Counted from the stretch's first letter, positions 8,426-17,901 are shown. The stretch: 64,000 bases of DNA from Thauera sp. JM12B12 (GCF_039614725.1 NZ_CP154859.1:4107390-4171389), one strand, 5' to 3'. Notes: generated from the letters alone by a model not told the origin. Numbers and translations are program-made.

Positions 8426-9685
8426 TCACGCGACACCGCCCTTGCGCTCCTTGATCTCCGCGACATCAGCGCCACCGCCTTCTAGCTGCACCAGCAGCGC
8501 CGCCCACTTATCCATCGCGGCCTTGCGTTCCTCGAAGTAGTCGTATCGGTCATACCGGCCCTCCACGCCCTTGATGACGTGGTTCAAACACATCTCCGCA
8601 ATGTGGGAAGGCACGCCCAATTCGCCCATGCACGTGCGCGCCGTGCGTCGCAGATCATGGACGGTGAAGGGTTCCAGCCCATGCTTGACCTTGGCCAGTG
8701 CAACATTGACCGTGCTCTCGTTGATGTGCGGCAGCATCCGGGTTTGTGCTTTCCGCGCAGGCAGCACGTAATCCGAGCCACAGGCCAGCCGGTGTAGCGT
8801 CGACAACCATTCCACCGCCACGGCAGGTAGCGGTATGCGGATAGCCTTGTTGGTCTTGGTGCGCTCGGCTGGCAGGCTCCACACGCCCTTGCCTAGATCG
8901 AACTCACTCCACAGCGCCGCCGTCAGTTCTTGCTTGCGCACCGCCAGCGCCAGCAGCAGCTTGATCGTGAGTTCGTTTTCCACGCTGAAGCCCTTGGCCT
9001 CACGCATGGCCTCGAAGAACCGCACCAGTTCAGACCGGGATAGCGCACGTTCGCGCGCAAGCTCTTTGCCGCCCGCGTCGGACAAATCGAACGCGCCCGC
9101 AGGGTTGTGCAGGATGATGTGGCGCTTGATGGCGAAGTCGAACATGCGCCGCATCCACCGCAGCACGTCATTGGCAATCGTCGGAGCGCCACGTTTGACG
9201 ACAGCCTGAAGAACGCCATCAACATCAGCGGGACGGACATCCTCCACCTTCATGTGGCCGATGCGCGGCTTGATGTCCTTCTCGATTCGGCTGCGCACGA
9301 TGTTGGGGTGCTTCCACCGCCCCACGATCATGCGTTCGAAGTAGTCATCGGCCAGCTTCGCCACGGTGATGGCGTTCGCCTCCGCCTCGATCTTGGCTAC
9401 AGCCTCCGCCTTCCTGTCCTGCTTCTCCGCCGCTACGTCATGACCAAGTAGCACCCGCGCCGACATCCTCTTGGCCTCTTGACGCGCATCGGCCAGGGAC
9501 ATGGTGACGTAGCGTCCGATCTGCATCACACGCGGTTTCCCGCCGAAGCGATACCGGAACAGCCAGACCGGCGATTTATCGGCAGCACGGAAACGCAGAT
9601 AAAGACCGTCTCCGTCGCCGCGTTGCTCGAAGCGTTCATCCGCCTTGATCCAGTTGCGGATTTGAATATCAGACAGCTTCCCCAT
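8426..9685 (-). CDS. int: P4-family tyrosine integrase
   Basis: 419 residues. The N-terminal arm-binding domain (DUF4102 type; GLYLRFRAADKSPVWLFRYR, then the MSLADARQEAKR helix) comes first, then a core-binding domain (about 105-200) and the catalytic domain. Catalytic residues visible are R250 (LALAVRKQEL), H343 and R346 (HDLRRT), H369 (LNH) and the probable nucleophile Y378 (GRYDRYDY). Full length for the family. It mediates site-specific integration and excision of the island. It sits at the right end, beside chromosomal yicC, with repeated GGGTGCAC sites immediately upstream of its start. Confidence 0.93.
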   Translation of the reverse strand: MGKLSDIQIRNWIKADERFEQRGDGDGLYLRFRAADKSPVWLFRYRFGGKPRVMQIGRYVTMSLADARQEAKRMSARVLLGHDVAAEKQDRKAEAVAKIEAEANAITVAKLADDYFERMIVGRWKHPNIVRSRIEKDIKPRIGHMKVEDVRPADVDGVLQAVVKRGAPTIANDVLRWMRRMFDFAIKRHIILHNPAGAFDLSDAGGKELARERALSRSELVRFFEAMREAKGFSVENELTIKLLLALAVRKQELTAALWSEFDLGKGVWSLPAERTKTNKAIRIPLPAVAVEWLSTLHRLACGSDYVLPARKAQTRMLPHINESTVNVALAKVKHGLEPFTVHDLRRTARTCMGELGVPSHIAEMCLNHVIKGVEGRYDRYDYFEERKAAMDKWAALLVQLEGGGADVAEIKERKGGVA

Positions 9686-9698
9686 GTCATCACCCCAT

Positions 9699-9750
9699 GT
9701 GCACCCAAATATCCGCCGCGATAACCATCAGGGTGCACGCTTGGGTGCAC
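9699..9750. promoter_or_regulatory. GGGTGCAC repeats upstream of the integrase
   Basis: GTGCACCCAA at 9699-9708 is a perfect inverted copy of TTGGGTGCAC at 9741-9750, and a third GGGTGCAC lies at 9731-9738. They begin 14 nt before the integrase start codon. Such repeats fit integrase arm-type binding sites and/or autoregulatory operators near the attachment site. Which protein binds is inference. Confidence 0.55.
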
Positions 9751-9793
9751 GTGATCGGCGTGCCTTGATGATACCCGATGACACGAACAGACA

Positions 9794-9821
9794 TAAAAAA
9801 ACCCGCGTGGTTAGCGGGTTC
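9794..9821 (-). terminator. Intrinsic terminator downstream of yicC
   Basis: On the minus strand AACCCGC, loop TAACCAC, GCGGGTT is followed by a run of T residues (A-run at 9795-9801 on the plus strand). It lies 38 nt past the yicC stop and between yicC and the integrase. It may mark the chromosome-island junction, since the element's attachment site should lie in 9690-9860. Confidence 0.75.
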
Positions 9822-9859
9822 TGTCGTGGGCGTGATGCAGAGTGATTCCGCGGGGAATG

Positions 9860-10726
9860 CTACTCAATATTCTGCACCTGTTCGCGCATCTGCTCGATGA
9901 GCACCTTCATCTCCATGGCAATGGCGGTGATGTCGGTCGCGGGCGACTTGGAGGCCAGGGTGTTGGCCTCGCGGTTGAGCTCCTGCATCAGGAAATCGAG
10001 CCGCTTGCCGGCCGCGCCGCCGGCCTTGAGGATGCGCTCGACCTCGTCGAGGTGCGTGATCAGGCGCGTCAGCTCCTCGTCCACATCGATGCGCTGGGCG
10101 TAGAGCGCCACCTCCTGGCGGATGCGGTCCTCGTCCAGGCTGGCAGCGGCGTCGCGCAGCTTGGCGCTGAGGCGCTCCTGGTACTCGATCACCACCGCCG
10201 GCATGCGCGGCAGGGCCTGGGCGACCAGCTCGCGCATGCGCGCCACGCGCTCGCGGATCATGTCGGCGAGCTTCTCGCCCTCGCGGCGGCGGGTGGCGAC
10301 GAGCTCGTCGAGCGCGGCCTCGGTGAGGGCGACGATCGCCGGCAGCATCTCGTCGAAGCCGAGGCTGTCGTCGGCGAGCATGCCGGGCCAGCGCAGCAGC
10401 TCGCTCACCGACAAGGGCGCGGCGTCGGGGAAACGGGCGCGCAGGCCGGCCTGCGCGTCGGCAAGCTGGTCGAGCAGCGTGGCGTTGAGCGCGAGGCTGC
10501 GCGGCGCGGCGTGGCCGGTCTGCAGGTTGAGGCGGCACTCGACCTTGCCGCGGCCCAGCCGCGCCGAGATGCGCTCGCGGATCGCCGGCTCCGCCGCGCG
10601 CAGGTCATCGACGATGCGGAAACCCAGGTCGAGATAGCGCGAATTGACGCTGCGCAGCTCGAGGTGAAGGCTGACACTCCCCAAGTCTCGCGTCTGCACC
10701 GCGAAACCTGTCATGCTTTGGACCAT
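9860..10726 (-). CDS. yicC: YicC-family endoribonuclease
   Basis: 288 residues from ATG 10726 (MVQSMTGFAVQT), the usual YicC start. An upstream extension to 10753 is not needed. The N-terminal YicC domain (NSRYLDLGFRI) and the C-terminal DUF1732 end (EQMREQVQNIE) are both intact. The family is a hexameric RNase linked to small-RNA turnover and stationary-phase survival. In related genomes yicC is usually followed by gmk and rpoZ. Here a terminator and the island integrase follow instead, suggesting that the element separated them. It is divergent from the Ser/Thr kinase gene. Confidence 0.93.
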   Translation of the reverse strand: MVQSMTGFAVQTRDLGSVSLHLELRSVNSRYLDLGFRIVDDLRAAEPAIRERISARLGRGKVECRLNLQTGHAAPRSLALNATLLDQLADAQAGLRARFPDAAPLSVSELLRWPGMLADDSLGFDEMLPAIVALTEAALDELVATRRREGEKLADMIRERVARMRELVAQALPRMPAVVIEYQERLSAKLRDAAASLDEDRIRQEVALYAQRIDVDEELTRLITHLDEVERILKAGGAAGKRLDFLMQELNREANTLASKSPATDITAIAMEMKVLIEQMREQVQNIE

Positions 10727-10820
10727 TGAGGCGCTCCGGGAACCCGCTGCCATCGATTAGACTGCGGGGTCCGATCAGGAAAGAAAAACCGCGAAAGTCG
10801 CGATTCTAGCGCCCCCGAAG

Positions 10821-11768
10821 ATGCCGTCTCAAGCCAACTGCGCGCTGCCACAGGGCTTTCAGCTCGATCAGTACCGCATCGAGCGCCAGCTGTCGCTGGG
10901 CGGTTTCTCGATCGTCTATCTCGCCTTCGACGCCCACGACACCCCGGTGGCGATCAAGGAATACCTGCCCAACTCGCTCGCGCTGCGCAAGGAAGGCCAG
11001 ACCGAGCCACAGGTCTCCGACGAGCATCGGCTCGCCTTCCGCTACGGCATGAAGTGCTTCTTCGAGGAGGGGCGCGCGCTCGCCAAGCTCATGCATCCGA
11101 ACGTGGTGCGCGTGCTCAACTTCTTTCGCGCCAACGGCACGGTGTACATGGTCATGCAGTTCGAGCGCGGCCGCACCCTGCACGAATACATCCAGAAGCA
11201 CCGCAGCGAGGTCAAGGAGATGCTGATCCGCTCGGTGTTCGCGCGCATGCTCAACGGTCTGCGCGAGGTGCACGCGCACAAGCTGCTGCACCTCGACATC
11301 AAGCCCGCGAACATCTACCTGCGCAACGACGGCACCCCGGTGCTGCTCGACTTCGGCGCCGCGCGCCAGACGCTGCTCTCCGACCAGCCGGTGCTCAAGC
11401 CCATGTACACGCCGGGCTACGCGGCGCCCGAGCAGTACGACAAGCGCGAGCTGCTCGGGCCATGGAGCGACATCTACAGCGTGGGCGCCAGCCTCCATGC
11501 CTGCGTCACCGGCAGCGCCCCGCCGCGCGCCGACGAGCGCGTCAAGACCGACACCCTGCAGCCGGTGGCGAAGACCCAGGCCGGGCGCTACGACCCCCAG
11601 CTGCTCGAGCTCATCGACTGGTGCCTGCAACTCGATCCGCTCGCTCGCCCGCAAAGCGTCTATACCGTGCAGAAGGCGCTGATTCACCGCCACGGTGGCG
11701 CCGACCGCCCCGAAAACTGGTTTGCGGACCTGGGCAATCGGCTCAAGTCCTTCATCGGCCGCAGCTGA
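10821..11768 (+). CDS. Eukaryotic-type serine/threonine protein kinase
   Basis: 315 residues, cytoplasmic, without a transmembrane or sensor domain. The kinase motifs are complete: glycine loop LSLGGFSIVY (25-34), K46 in VAIKEY, catalytic loop HLDIKPANI (157-165), DFG (177-179), APE (202-204). It phosphorylates Ser/Thr residues of unknown partners. A PP2C phosphatase gene starts 11 nt downstream, so the two form a reversible phosphorylation pair. The run continues closely into rph and rdgB, so it may share a transcript with RNA- and nucleotide-quality genes. Confidence 0.92.
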   Translation: MPSQANCALPQGFQLDQYRIERQLSLGGFSIVYLAFDAHDTPVAIKEYLPNSLALRKEGQTEPQVSDEHRLAFRYGMKCFFEEGRALAKLMHPNVVRVLNFFRANGTVYMVMQFERGRTLHEYIQKHRSEVKEMLIRSVFARMLNGLREVHAHKLLHLDIKPANIYLRNDGTPVLLDFGAARQTLLSDQPVLKPMYTPGYAAPEQYDKRELLGPWSDIYSVGASLHACVTGSAPPRADERVKTDTLQPVAKTQAGRYDPQLLELIDWCLQLDPLARPQSVYTVQKALIHRHGGADRPENWFADLGNRLKSFIGRS

Positions 11769-11779
11769 AAGAGCCCCCC

Positions 11780-12703
11780 ATGCGCTTCACCATCTACCAG
11801 GAAAGCCGGACCGGCCGCCGCCGCAGCAACCAGGACCGGATCGCCCACTGCTACTCGCGCGAGGCGCTGCTGATGCTGGTCGCCGATGGCATGGGCGGCC
11901 ATCTCCATGGCGAGCTCGCCGCGCAGATCGCCGCCCAGCATCTCACCCAGGCCTTCCAGCGCGAGGCGCAGCCGCGGCTGCCCGACCCCGGGCTGTTCCT
12001 GTCGCGCGTCCTGGCGAGCGCCCACCACGCCATCCTCGACGATGCGCTCGACCGCATGCTGCCCGAGGCGCCGCGCACCACCCTGGTCGCCTGCGTGGTC
12101 CAGGACGGCGCCGCCTTCTGGGCCCATGCGGGCGATTCGCGGCTCTACCTGCTGCGGCGTGGACGCATCGTCACGCACACGCGCGACCACTCGCGCACGC
12201 AGCTGCTCATCGACCAGGGCCTGCTCGACGCCGAGGACGCGGCCAACCACCCCGGCCGCAACCGGCTCTATTCCTGCCTTGGCGGCAACCACGCCCCGCA
12301 GATCGAGCACTCGCCGCGCACCCCGCTGCGCGACGGCGACATCCTCGCGCTGTGCAGCGATGGGGTGTGGGGACCGGTCAGCGACGACTGCCTGCTCGGC
12401 AACCTGACCGCCGCGCCGCTGAGCCAGGGCGTACCCCGCCTGCTCGAGGAAGCCGAGCGTCGCGCCGGCGCGACCGCCGACAATCTGTCGATGGTGGCGA
12501 TGTGCTGGCATGACGAGGACAATGCCGGCCCGGCGAGCGCCGAATCGATCTCCACGCACACGATGGAACTCGACGACTTCACCACCCGGCTCGACATGTC
12601 GAGCATGGGCCCGGGGCCAACGAAGGACCTCGACGAAGACGAGATCGAGCGCGCCATCCGCGAAATCAACGAAACCATCCGCAAATTCGACCAGAAACGA
12701 TAG
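11780..12703 (+). CDS. PP2C-family protein phosphatase
   Basis: 307 residues from ATG 11780. PP2C metal-binding motifs are present: SNQDR (D19), VADGMGGH (36-41), then HAGDSRLYLLRRG, LALCSDGVWG and DNLSMVAM near the end of the domain. A 60-residue acidic tail (TKDLDEDEIERAIREINETI) follows the catalytic domain and is not part of the canonical fold. It probably reverses the upstream kinase's phosphorylation, as in bacterial Stk/Stp pairs. Confidence 0.9.
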   Translation: MRFTIYQESRTGRRRSNQDRIAHCYSREALLMLVADGMGGHLHGELAAQIAAQHLTQAFQREAQPRLPDPGLFLSRVLASAHHAILDDALDRMLPEAPRTTLVACVVQDGAAFWAHAGDSRLYLLRRGRIVTHTRDHSRTQLLIDQGLLDAEDAANHPGRNRLYSCLGGNHAPQIEHSPRTPLRDGDILALCSDGVWGPVSDDCLLGNLTAAPLSQGVPRLLEEAERRAGATADNLSMVAMCWHDEDNAGPASAESISTHTMELDDFTTRLDMSSMGPGPTKDLDEDEIERAIREINETIRKFDQKR

Positions 12704-12712
12704 GACCACCCC

Positions 12713-13444
<732 letters not shown>

Positions 13445-13469
13445 GCCCGGCGCGCCAGGAGAATCCAGC

Positions 13470-14075
13470 ATGAGCACCCGACTCGTCCTCGCCAGCAACA
13501 ACGCCAAGAAGGCCGCCGAGATGCAGGCCCTGCTCGCCCCGCTCGGCATCGAGGTCATCCCGCAATCCGTGTTCGGCGTCGGCGAGGCCGAGGAGCCGCA
13601 TCCGACCTTCGTCGAGAACGCGCTCGCCAAGGCCCGCCACGCCGCGGCCGCCACCGGCCTGCCGGCGGTGGCCGACGACTCCGGCCTGTGCGTCGAGGCG
13701 CTCGGCGGCGCACCCGGCGTCATCTCCGCCCGCTTCGCCGGCGAGCCCAAGTCGGATGCGCGCAACAACGCCCTGCTGCTGGAAAAGCTCGCCCACCTGA
13801 CCGAGCCCGCCCAGCGCCGCGCCTATTTCTATTCGGCAGTGGTGCTGGTGCGCCACGCCGAAGACCCCCGCCCGCTGATCGCCGATGGCGAATGGCACGG
13901 CGAGATCCTCCCTGCCGCGCGCGGCGAGGGTGGCTTCGGCTACGACCCGCTGTTCTGGCTGCCCGAGCTCGAGCAGACCGCCGCCGAACTCGATCCGGCG
14001 CTCAAGAACACCCTCAGCCACCGCGGCGCCGCCATGCGCCACCTGCTCGACCGGCTTGCCGCACATCCGCTCTGA
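13470..14075 (+). CDS. rdgB: Non-canonical purine NTP pyrophosphatase (RdgB/HAM1)
   Basis: 201 residues from ATG 13470, preceded by CAGGAGAAT. Family motifs are LASNNAKKAAEM (substrate site), ADDSGLCVEALGGAPGVISARFAG and EGGFGYDPLFWLP, then SHRGAAM. It hydrolyses ITP, dITP and XTP to keep deaminated purines out of DNA and RNA. It follows rph by 25 nt in the same run. Confidence 0.97.
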   Translation: MSTRLVLASNNAKKAAEMQALLAPLGIEVIPQSVFGVGEAEEPHPTFVENALAKARHAAAATGLPAVADDSGLCVEALGGAPGVISARFAGEPKSDARNNALLLEKLAHLTEPAQRRAYFYSAVVLVRHAEDPRPLIADGEWHGEILPAARGEGGFGYDPLFWLPELEQTAAELDPALKNTLSHRGAAMRHLLDRLAAHPL

Positions 14076-14087
14076 CGCCGCCGCCCT

Positions 14088-14155
14088 GTGGGAGCGGGCT
14101 TGCCCGCGAATGCTGCCGGCTGTAGCGCTCTATTCGCTGGCAAGCCCGCTCCCAC
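14088..14155. repeat. REP-like inverted pair, copy 1
   Basis: GTGGGAGCGGGCTTGCCCGC at 14088 is followed by its inverted partner ending GCAAGCCCGCTCCCAC at 14155. It sits between rdgB and hemW. Two more copies lie at 27431-27513 and 31757-31828. The unit is the one I know as a very abundant REP of Pseudomonas species. Confidence 0.85.
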
Positions 14156-14210
14156 GGCTACTTCCACCGCCGCTGCCACACGAGCAGCCCGCACCGGACC
14201 GCCACCCGCC

Positions 14211-15434
14211 GTGACCACCCGCCGCATCATCCCGCTCACCCCCGCCACCAGCCCCACGCGCGCCCTGCCGCTGCCCGAACGTCCGCAGCTCGAAGCCCCG
14301 CCGTCGCTGTCGGTGTACGTGCATTTCCCGTGGTGCGTTAAGAAGTGCCCCTATTGCGACTTCAACTCCCACGCCCCGCGCGACGGCGGCATCCCGGAGC
14401 AGGCCTGGCTAGCCGCGGTGCTCGCCGACCTGCAGCACGCCCTGCCCCAGGTCTGGGGCAGGCGGGTGCACAGCGTGTTCATCGGCGGCGGCACGCCCAG
14501 CCTGATGTCGGCGCAAACACTCGACGGCCTGCTCACCGGCATCCGCATGCTGCTGCCGCTCGACCCGCTCGCCGAGATCACGCTCGAGGCCAACCCGGGC
14601 ACGGTCGAGGCGGGGCGCTTCCGCGACTACCACGCCGCCGGCGTCAATCGCCTTTCGCTCGGCATCCAGAGCTTCGACGACGCCATGCTGGCGAAGATCG
14701 GCCGCATCCACGGCGGCGACGAGGCGAGGCGCGCGATCGACGCCGCGCGCGGCCACTTCGAGCGCGTGAACCTCGACCTCATGTACGCCCTGCCCGGCCA
14801 GAGCCTGGACATGGCGCTCGCCGACCTGGAGAGCGCGATCGGCTTCGGCGTGCAGCACCTGTCCTGCTACCACCTCACGCTCGAACCCAACACCCCCTTA
14901 GCCCACAACCCGCCGCCGCTGCCCGACGACGACACCGCCGCCGACATGCAGGAAGCCATCGAGACCCGCCTGGCCGCAGCCGGCTTCGCCCACTACGAAA
15001 CCTCCGCCTTCGCCCGCCCGCACGAGCAGAGCCGGCACAACCTCAACTACTGGACCTTCGGCGACTACCTGGGCATCGGCCCCGGCGCCCACGGCAAGCT
15101 CTCCAGCCATGAAGGCATCCGCCGCGAGATGCGCCACAAGCACCCGGGGCGCTACCTCGAAGGCGCGGCGCGCGGGGATTTCATCCAGGAGACGCGCGAG
15201 GTGTCGGTGGCCGAGCTGCCGTTCGAGTTCATGATGAACGCCCTGCGGCTCACCGAAGGCGTGCCGGCGAAGCTGTTCGCGGCGCGCACCGGCGTGCCGC
15301 TCGAGGCCATCACCGACGAGCTGGCGCAGGCGCGCGAACGCGGACTGCTGGAGACCGCCGAGGGCCAGCTGCGGCCGACGCTGCGCGGGCGGCGCTTCCT
15401 GAACGAGTTGCTGCAGGTGTTCCTGCGGGATTGA
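14211..15434 (+). CDS. hemW: HemW-like radical SAM heme chaperone (coproporphyrinogen III oxidase-like)
   Basis: 407 residues from GTG 14211. The open frame extends further upstream through the REP copy, which is not coding. The radical SAM cluster is CVKKCPYC (CxxxCxxC) near residue 44, preceded by SVYVHFPWC. GGGTPSL and LEANPGTVE follow, then the HemN C-terminal domain (LPFEFMMNALRL). HemW lacks oxidase activity and inserts heme into respiratory enzymes. It lies downstream of rph-rdgB as in many betaproteobacteria. Confidence 0.92.
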   Translation: MTTRRIIPLTPATSPTRALPLPERPQLEAPPSLSVYVHFPWCVKKCPYCDFNSHAPRDGGIPEQAWLAAVLADLQHALPQVWGRRVHSVFIGGGTPSLMSAQTLDGLLTGIRMLLPLDPLAEITLEANPGTVEAGRFRDYHAAGVNRLSLGIQSFDDAMLAKIGRIHGGDEARRAIDAARGHFERVNLDLMYALPGQSLDMALADLESAIGFGVQHLSCYHLTLEPNTPLAHNPPPLPDDDTAADMQEAIETRLAAAGFAHYETSAFARPHEQSRHNLNYWTFGDYLGIGPGAHGKLSSHEGIRREMRHKHPGRYLEGAARGDFIQETREVSVAELPFEFMMNALRLTEGVPAKLFAARTGVPLEAITDELAQARERGLLETAEGQLRPTLRGRRFLNELLQVFLRD

Positions 15435-15610
15435 GGGCTGCGGCCCTCACGACCATGGGGATGAAGCACGGCTGCCGCGCTCAGCCAGCGGTCGAGTCTC
15501 CCCGGCCTTGCCCTCGTGCAGCGCCGGATACCGCTGCAAGCGCATTCCGATAGAATCCCGGCCAAGCGGCCCGAACCCTCGGGTCGCTTCGCTACCGGAG
15601 AATTCAGCAC

Positions 15611-16105
15611 ATGTTCGATCAGGAAGACAGCGAGCTCAACGTCGTGATGGGTGTGGTGTTCGGCATCATCGCGCTGGTCATCGCCTTGGTCATCGGCCTG
15701 GCCAGTTACCAGATGGGCACCCGGCAGGCGGCACCGGCGGTCGCGGCACCCGGCGCCGGCGAGGTGGCCTTCGTGGAGATCGCCGAAGTCGGCGAACCGC
15801 TGGTGAAGATCCACTTCGAGCTCGGCCAGAGCACGCTGCCAGCCACAGCGCCTGATCAGATCGCCACCGTGGTCGCCGCCCTCGTCGCCGCGCCGCAGGC
15901 CAGCGCGCTGCTGTCCGGCTATCACGATGAAACCGGCGGCGCGGCCGTCAACGCCGAGGTCGCGAAGAACCGCGCGCTGTCGGTGCGCCAGGCGCTGGTC
16001 GCCGCCGGCGTGTCCGCCGAGCGCGTGCTGATGCGCCGCCCGGCCGTCACCCTGGGCGGCGCCGACGCCGCCGAAGCGCGTCGGGTCGAGGTGCGGGTGC
16101 AGTAA
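15611..16105 (+). CDS. Membrane-anchored OmpA-domain protein
   Basis: 164 residues with CCGGAGAATTC upstream. One N-terminal membrane helix (about 12-36, VVFGIIALVIALVIGLASY) is followed by a short linker and a compact OmpA C-terminal domain (GYHDETGG, then VAKNRALSVRQALVAAGV). The domain binds peptidoglycan, so the protein probably anchors the inner membrane to the wall. No partner genes are adjacent. A free-standing gene between hemW and acuR. Confidence 0.82.
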   Translation: MFDQEDSELNVVMGVVFGIIALVIALVIGLASYQMGTRQAAPAVAAPGAGEVAFVEIAEVGEPLVKIHFELGQSTLPATAPDQIATVVAALVAAPQASALLSGYHDETGGAAVNAEVAKNRALSVRQALVAAGVSAERVLMRRPAVTLGGADAAEARRVEVRVQ

Positions 16106-16174
16106 GTTCGCAGCACCGGCCCGGGCTCCGGGAGCCTTCATCCTGATCGGGATCCTCGCTGGGCGAAGAAGTGC

Positions 16175-16204
16175 TTGCATTTAATTAGACGAGCGGTCTA
16201 ATAT
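16175..16204 (+). promoter_or_regulatory. acuR promoter with embedded TetR-type operator
   Basis: TTGCAT (16175-16180) and TAATAT (16199-16204) are spaced by 18 nt. The spacer and -10 carry a perfect palindrome ATTAGAC-N5-GTCTAAT at 16184-16202. Transcription would begin at about 16211, which is the acuR ATG itself. Binding of AcuR here would block RNA polymerase, giving autorepression. Confidence 0.75.
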
Positions 16205-16210
16205 TGACCC

Positions 16211-16849
16211 ATGGAAGCACAGCAAACCCCAGTCCGCCGACGCGGCCGCCCCCCCAAGCGGCCCGAACAGTCCCTGGAAACGCGGGAACTGCTGGTGCGT
16301 GCCGGGCTCGAGGCGCTGACCGAGAAGGGCTTTTCGTCCACGGGAATCGACGAGGTGCTCAAGCGGGTGGGCGTGCCGAAGGGCTCGTTCTATCACTACT
16401 TCGACAGCAAGGAAGCCTTCGGGGCAGAGTTGATCGAGCGGTACGCGCGCTACTTTGCCCACAAGCTGGAGCGCCACTTCGGTGATGCGTCGATGCGGCC
16501 ACTCGATCGCCTGTGGGCCTTCGTCGAAGACGCGCGGGCAGGCATGAAGCGACACGATTTCCGCCGCGGCTGCCTGATCGGCAACCTCGGTCAGGAGATG
16601 GCCGCGTTACCGGAAAGTTATCGGGCGCGTCTCAACGCGGTGTTTCACGACTGGGAGCAGCGCTTCGCGCGCTGCCTCGAAGCAGCACAGCAGCAGGGGG
16701 AGATTCCCCGTTCCGTGGACTGCGAGCAGGCGGCCGTCTTTTTCTGGATCGGTTGGGAGGGTGCGGTGTTGCGGGCGAAGCTCGAACGCAGTGACAAAGC
16801 CCTCGAGCTCTTTGCCCGCGGTTTTTTCGCCGGGCTGAAGAAGGCCTAA
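16211..16849 (+). CDS. acuR: TetR/AcrR-family repressor, AcuR type
   Basis: 212 residues. A basic start (RRRGRPPKRPEQ) is followed by the TetR helix-turn-helix (EKGFSSTGIDEVLKRVGV, then PKGSFYHYFDSKEAFG) and a ligand-binding helical domain with RGCLIGNLGQEM, as in AcuR/NemR-type regulators. It lies 49 nt upstream of acuI, with near-identical TAGAC-N5-GTCTA sites before each gene. AcuR of Rhodobacter responds to acrylate and controls acuI, so the same role is inferred. The ATG lies where transcription should start, so the mRNA may be leaderless. Confidence 0.85.
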   Translation: MEAQQTPVRRRGRPPKRPEQSLETRELLVRAGLEALTEKGFSSTGIDEVLKRVGVPKGSFYHYFDSKEAFGAELIERYARYFAHKLERHFGDASMRPLDRLWAFVEDARAGMKRHDFRRGCLIGNLGQEMAALPESYRARLNAVFHDWEQRFARCLEAAQQQGEIPRSVDCEQAAVFFWIGWEGAVLRAKLERSDKALELFARGFFAGLKKA

Positions 16850-16865
16850 TTTTTTTCATTTTTAG

Positions 16866-16880
16866 TAGACGATCAGTCTA
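16866..16880 (+). promoter_or_regulatory. Second TetR-type operator, upstream of acuI
   Basis: TAGAC-GATCA-GTCTA matches the core of the acuR operator (TAGAC-N5-GTCTA) with the same 5-nt spacing. It lies 18 nt before the acuI ATG, just ahead of the strong AGGAGG ribosome site. Its presence implies that acuI has its own AcuR-controlled promoter besides read-through from acuR. Confidence 0.72.
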
Positions 16881-16898
16881 AAACAGGAGGAGCGAAGC

Positions 16899-17882
16899 AT
16901 GTTCAAGGGCATTCTGATTGAGAAGGACGACGCCGGTTACCGTGCCGCCATCAAGGACATCAACGAGGCACAGTTGCCCGATGGCGACGTCACGGTTCGC
17001 GTCAGCCACTCGACGCTCAACTACAAGGACGGCCTTGCAATAACCGGCAAGGGGCCCGTGGTTCGCCGCTTCCCGATGGTTCCGGGCATCGACCTCGTGG
17101 GCGCCGTCGAATCGAGCAGCCACCCCGACTACAAGCCCGGCGACCAGGTGGTCCTCAATGGCTGGGGCGTCGGCGAAGTGCATTGGGGCGGACTCGCACA
17201 GAAGGCGCGCCTCAAGGGCGACTGGCTGGTGCCGCTGCCCGAGCGGTTCTCTCCCCAGCAGGCGATGGCGATCGGCACCGCCGGCTACACCGCCATGCTC
17301 TGCGTGCTCGCGCTGGAGCGCCATGGCGTGACCCCAGCCCACGGCGAGATCCTCGTCACCGGCGCCGCAGGCGGGGTCGGCAGCGTGGCGATCGCGGTGC
17401 TGGCGAAGCTCGGCTACACCGTCGTCGCGGTCAGCGGTCGCACCGAGGAGGCCGACTACCTCAAGCGCCTGGGCGCCTCCGAAGTGCTCGGTCGCGCGGA
17501 GTTCGCGGCGCCGGGCAAGCCGCTTGGCAAGGAACGCTGGGCGGGGGCGGTCGATGTCGTCGGCAGCCATACCCTCGCGAACGTCTGCGCCACCACCAAG
17601 TACCGGGGCGTCGTCACCGCTTGCGGGCTTGCCGGCGGAATGGACTTCCCGGCCACGGTTGCGCCCTTCATTCTGCGCGGCGTCACGCTCGCCGGCATCG
17701 ACAGCGTGATGTGCCCGCGTGCCGAGCGCCTCGAGGCCTGGCGCCGCCTCGGCGCCGACCTCGACATCTCCAAGCTCGAGACGATCAGCACCGAGATTTC
17801 GTTGGCCGACGCGATCCCCGCGGCATCGAAGCTGATCAATGGCGAGATCCGCGGCCGCGTGATCGTGGACGTCAATCGCTGA
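16899..17882 (+). CDS. acuI: Acrylyl-CoA reductase (NADPH), AcuI/YhdH family
   Basis: 327 residues, the exact size class of AcuI. It is a medium-chain reductase with [20 protein letters not shown], the nucleotide-binding [20 protein letters not shown] at about 149-168, and the family's [20 protein letters not shown]. It reduces toxic acrylyl-CoA to propionyl-CoA. Regulation by the adjacent acuR is supported by the operator pair. The gene following it on the same strand is a decayed DMSP lyase, which would have produced acrylate. Confidence 0.92.
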   Translation: MFKGILIEKDDAGYRAAIKDINEAQLPDGDVTVRVSHSTLNYKDGLAITGKGPVVRRFPMVPGIDLVGAVESSSHPDYKPGDQVVLNGWGVGEVHWGGLAQKARLKGDWLVPLPERFSPQQAMAIGTAGYTAMLCVLALERHGVTPAHGEILVTGAAGGVGSVAIAVLAKLGYTVVAVSGRTEEADYLKRLGASEVLGRAEFAAPGKPLGKERWAGAVDVVGSHTLANVCATTKYRGVVTACGLAGGMDFPATVAPFILRGVTLAGIDSVMCPRAERLEAWRRLGADLDISKLETISTEISLADAIPAASKLINGEIRGRVIVDVNR

Positions 17883-17901
17883 ACCAGGTGAGCCAGGGTG
17901 A

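Noticed and set aside
9794..9821. tRNA or tmRNA 3' end as integration target
   Set aside because: The sequence is a simple terminator hairpin. No cloverleaf or TPsiC arm is visible in 9690-9860.
11054..12703. 549-codon frame joining the kinase region to the phosphatase
   Set aside because: Its first half is an out-of-frame reading of the kinase gene. The phosphatase has its own ATG at 11780.
14088..14210. N-terminal extension of HemW
   Set aside because: It would translate a REP inverted repeat that also occurs in two unrelated gaps.
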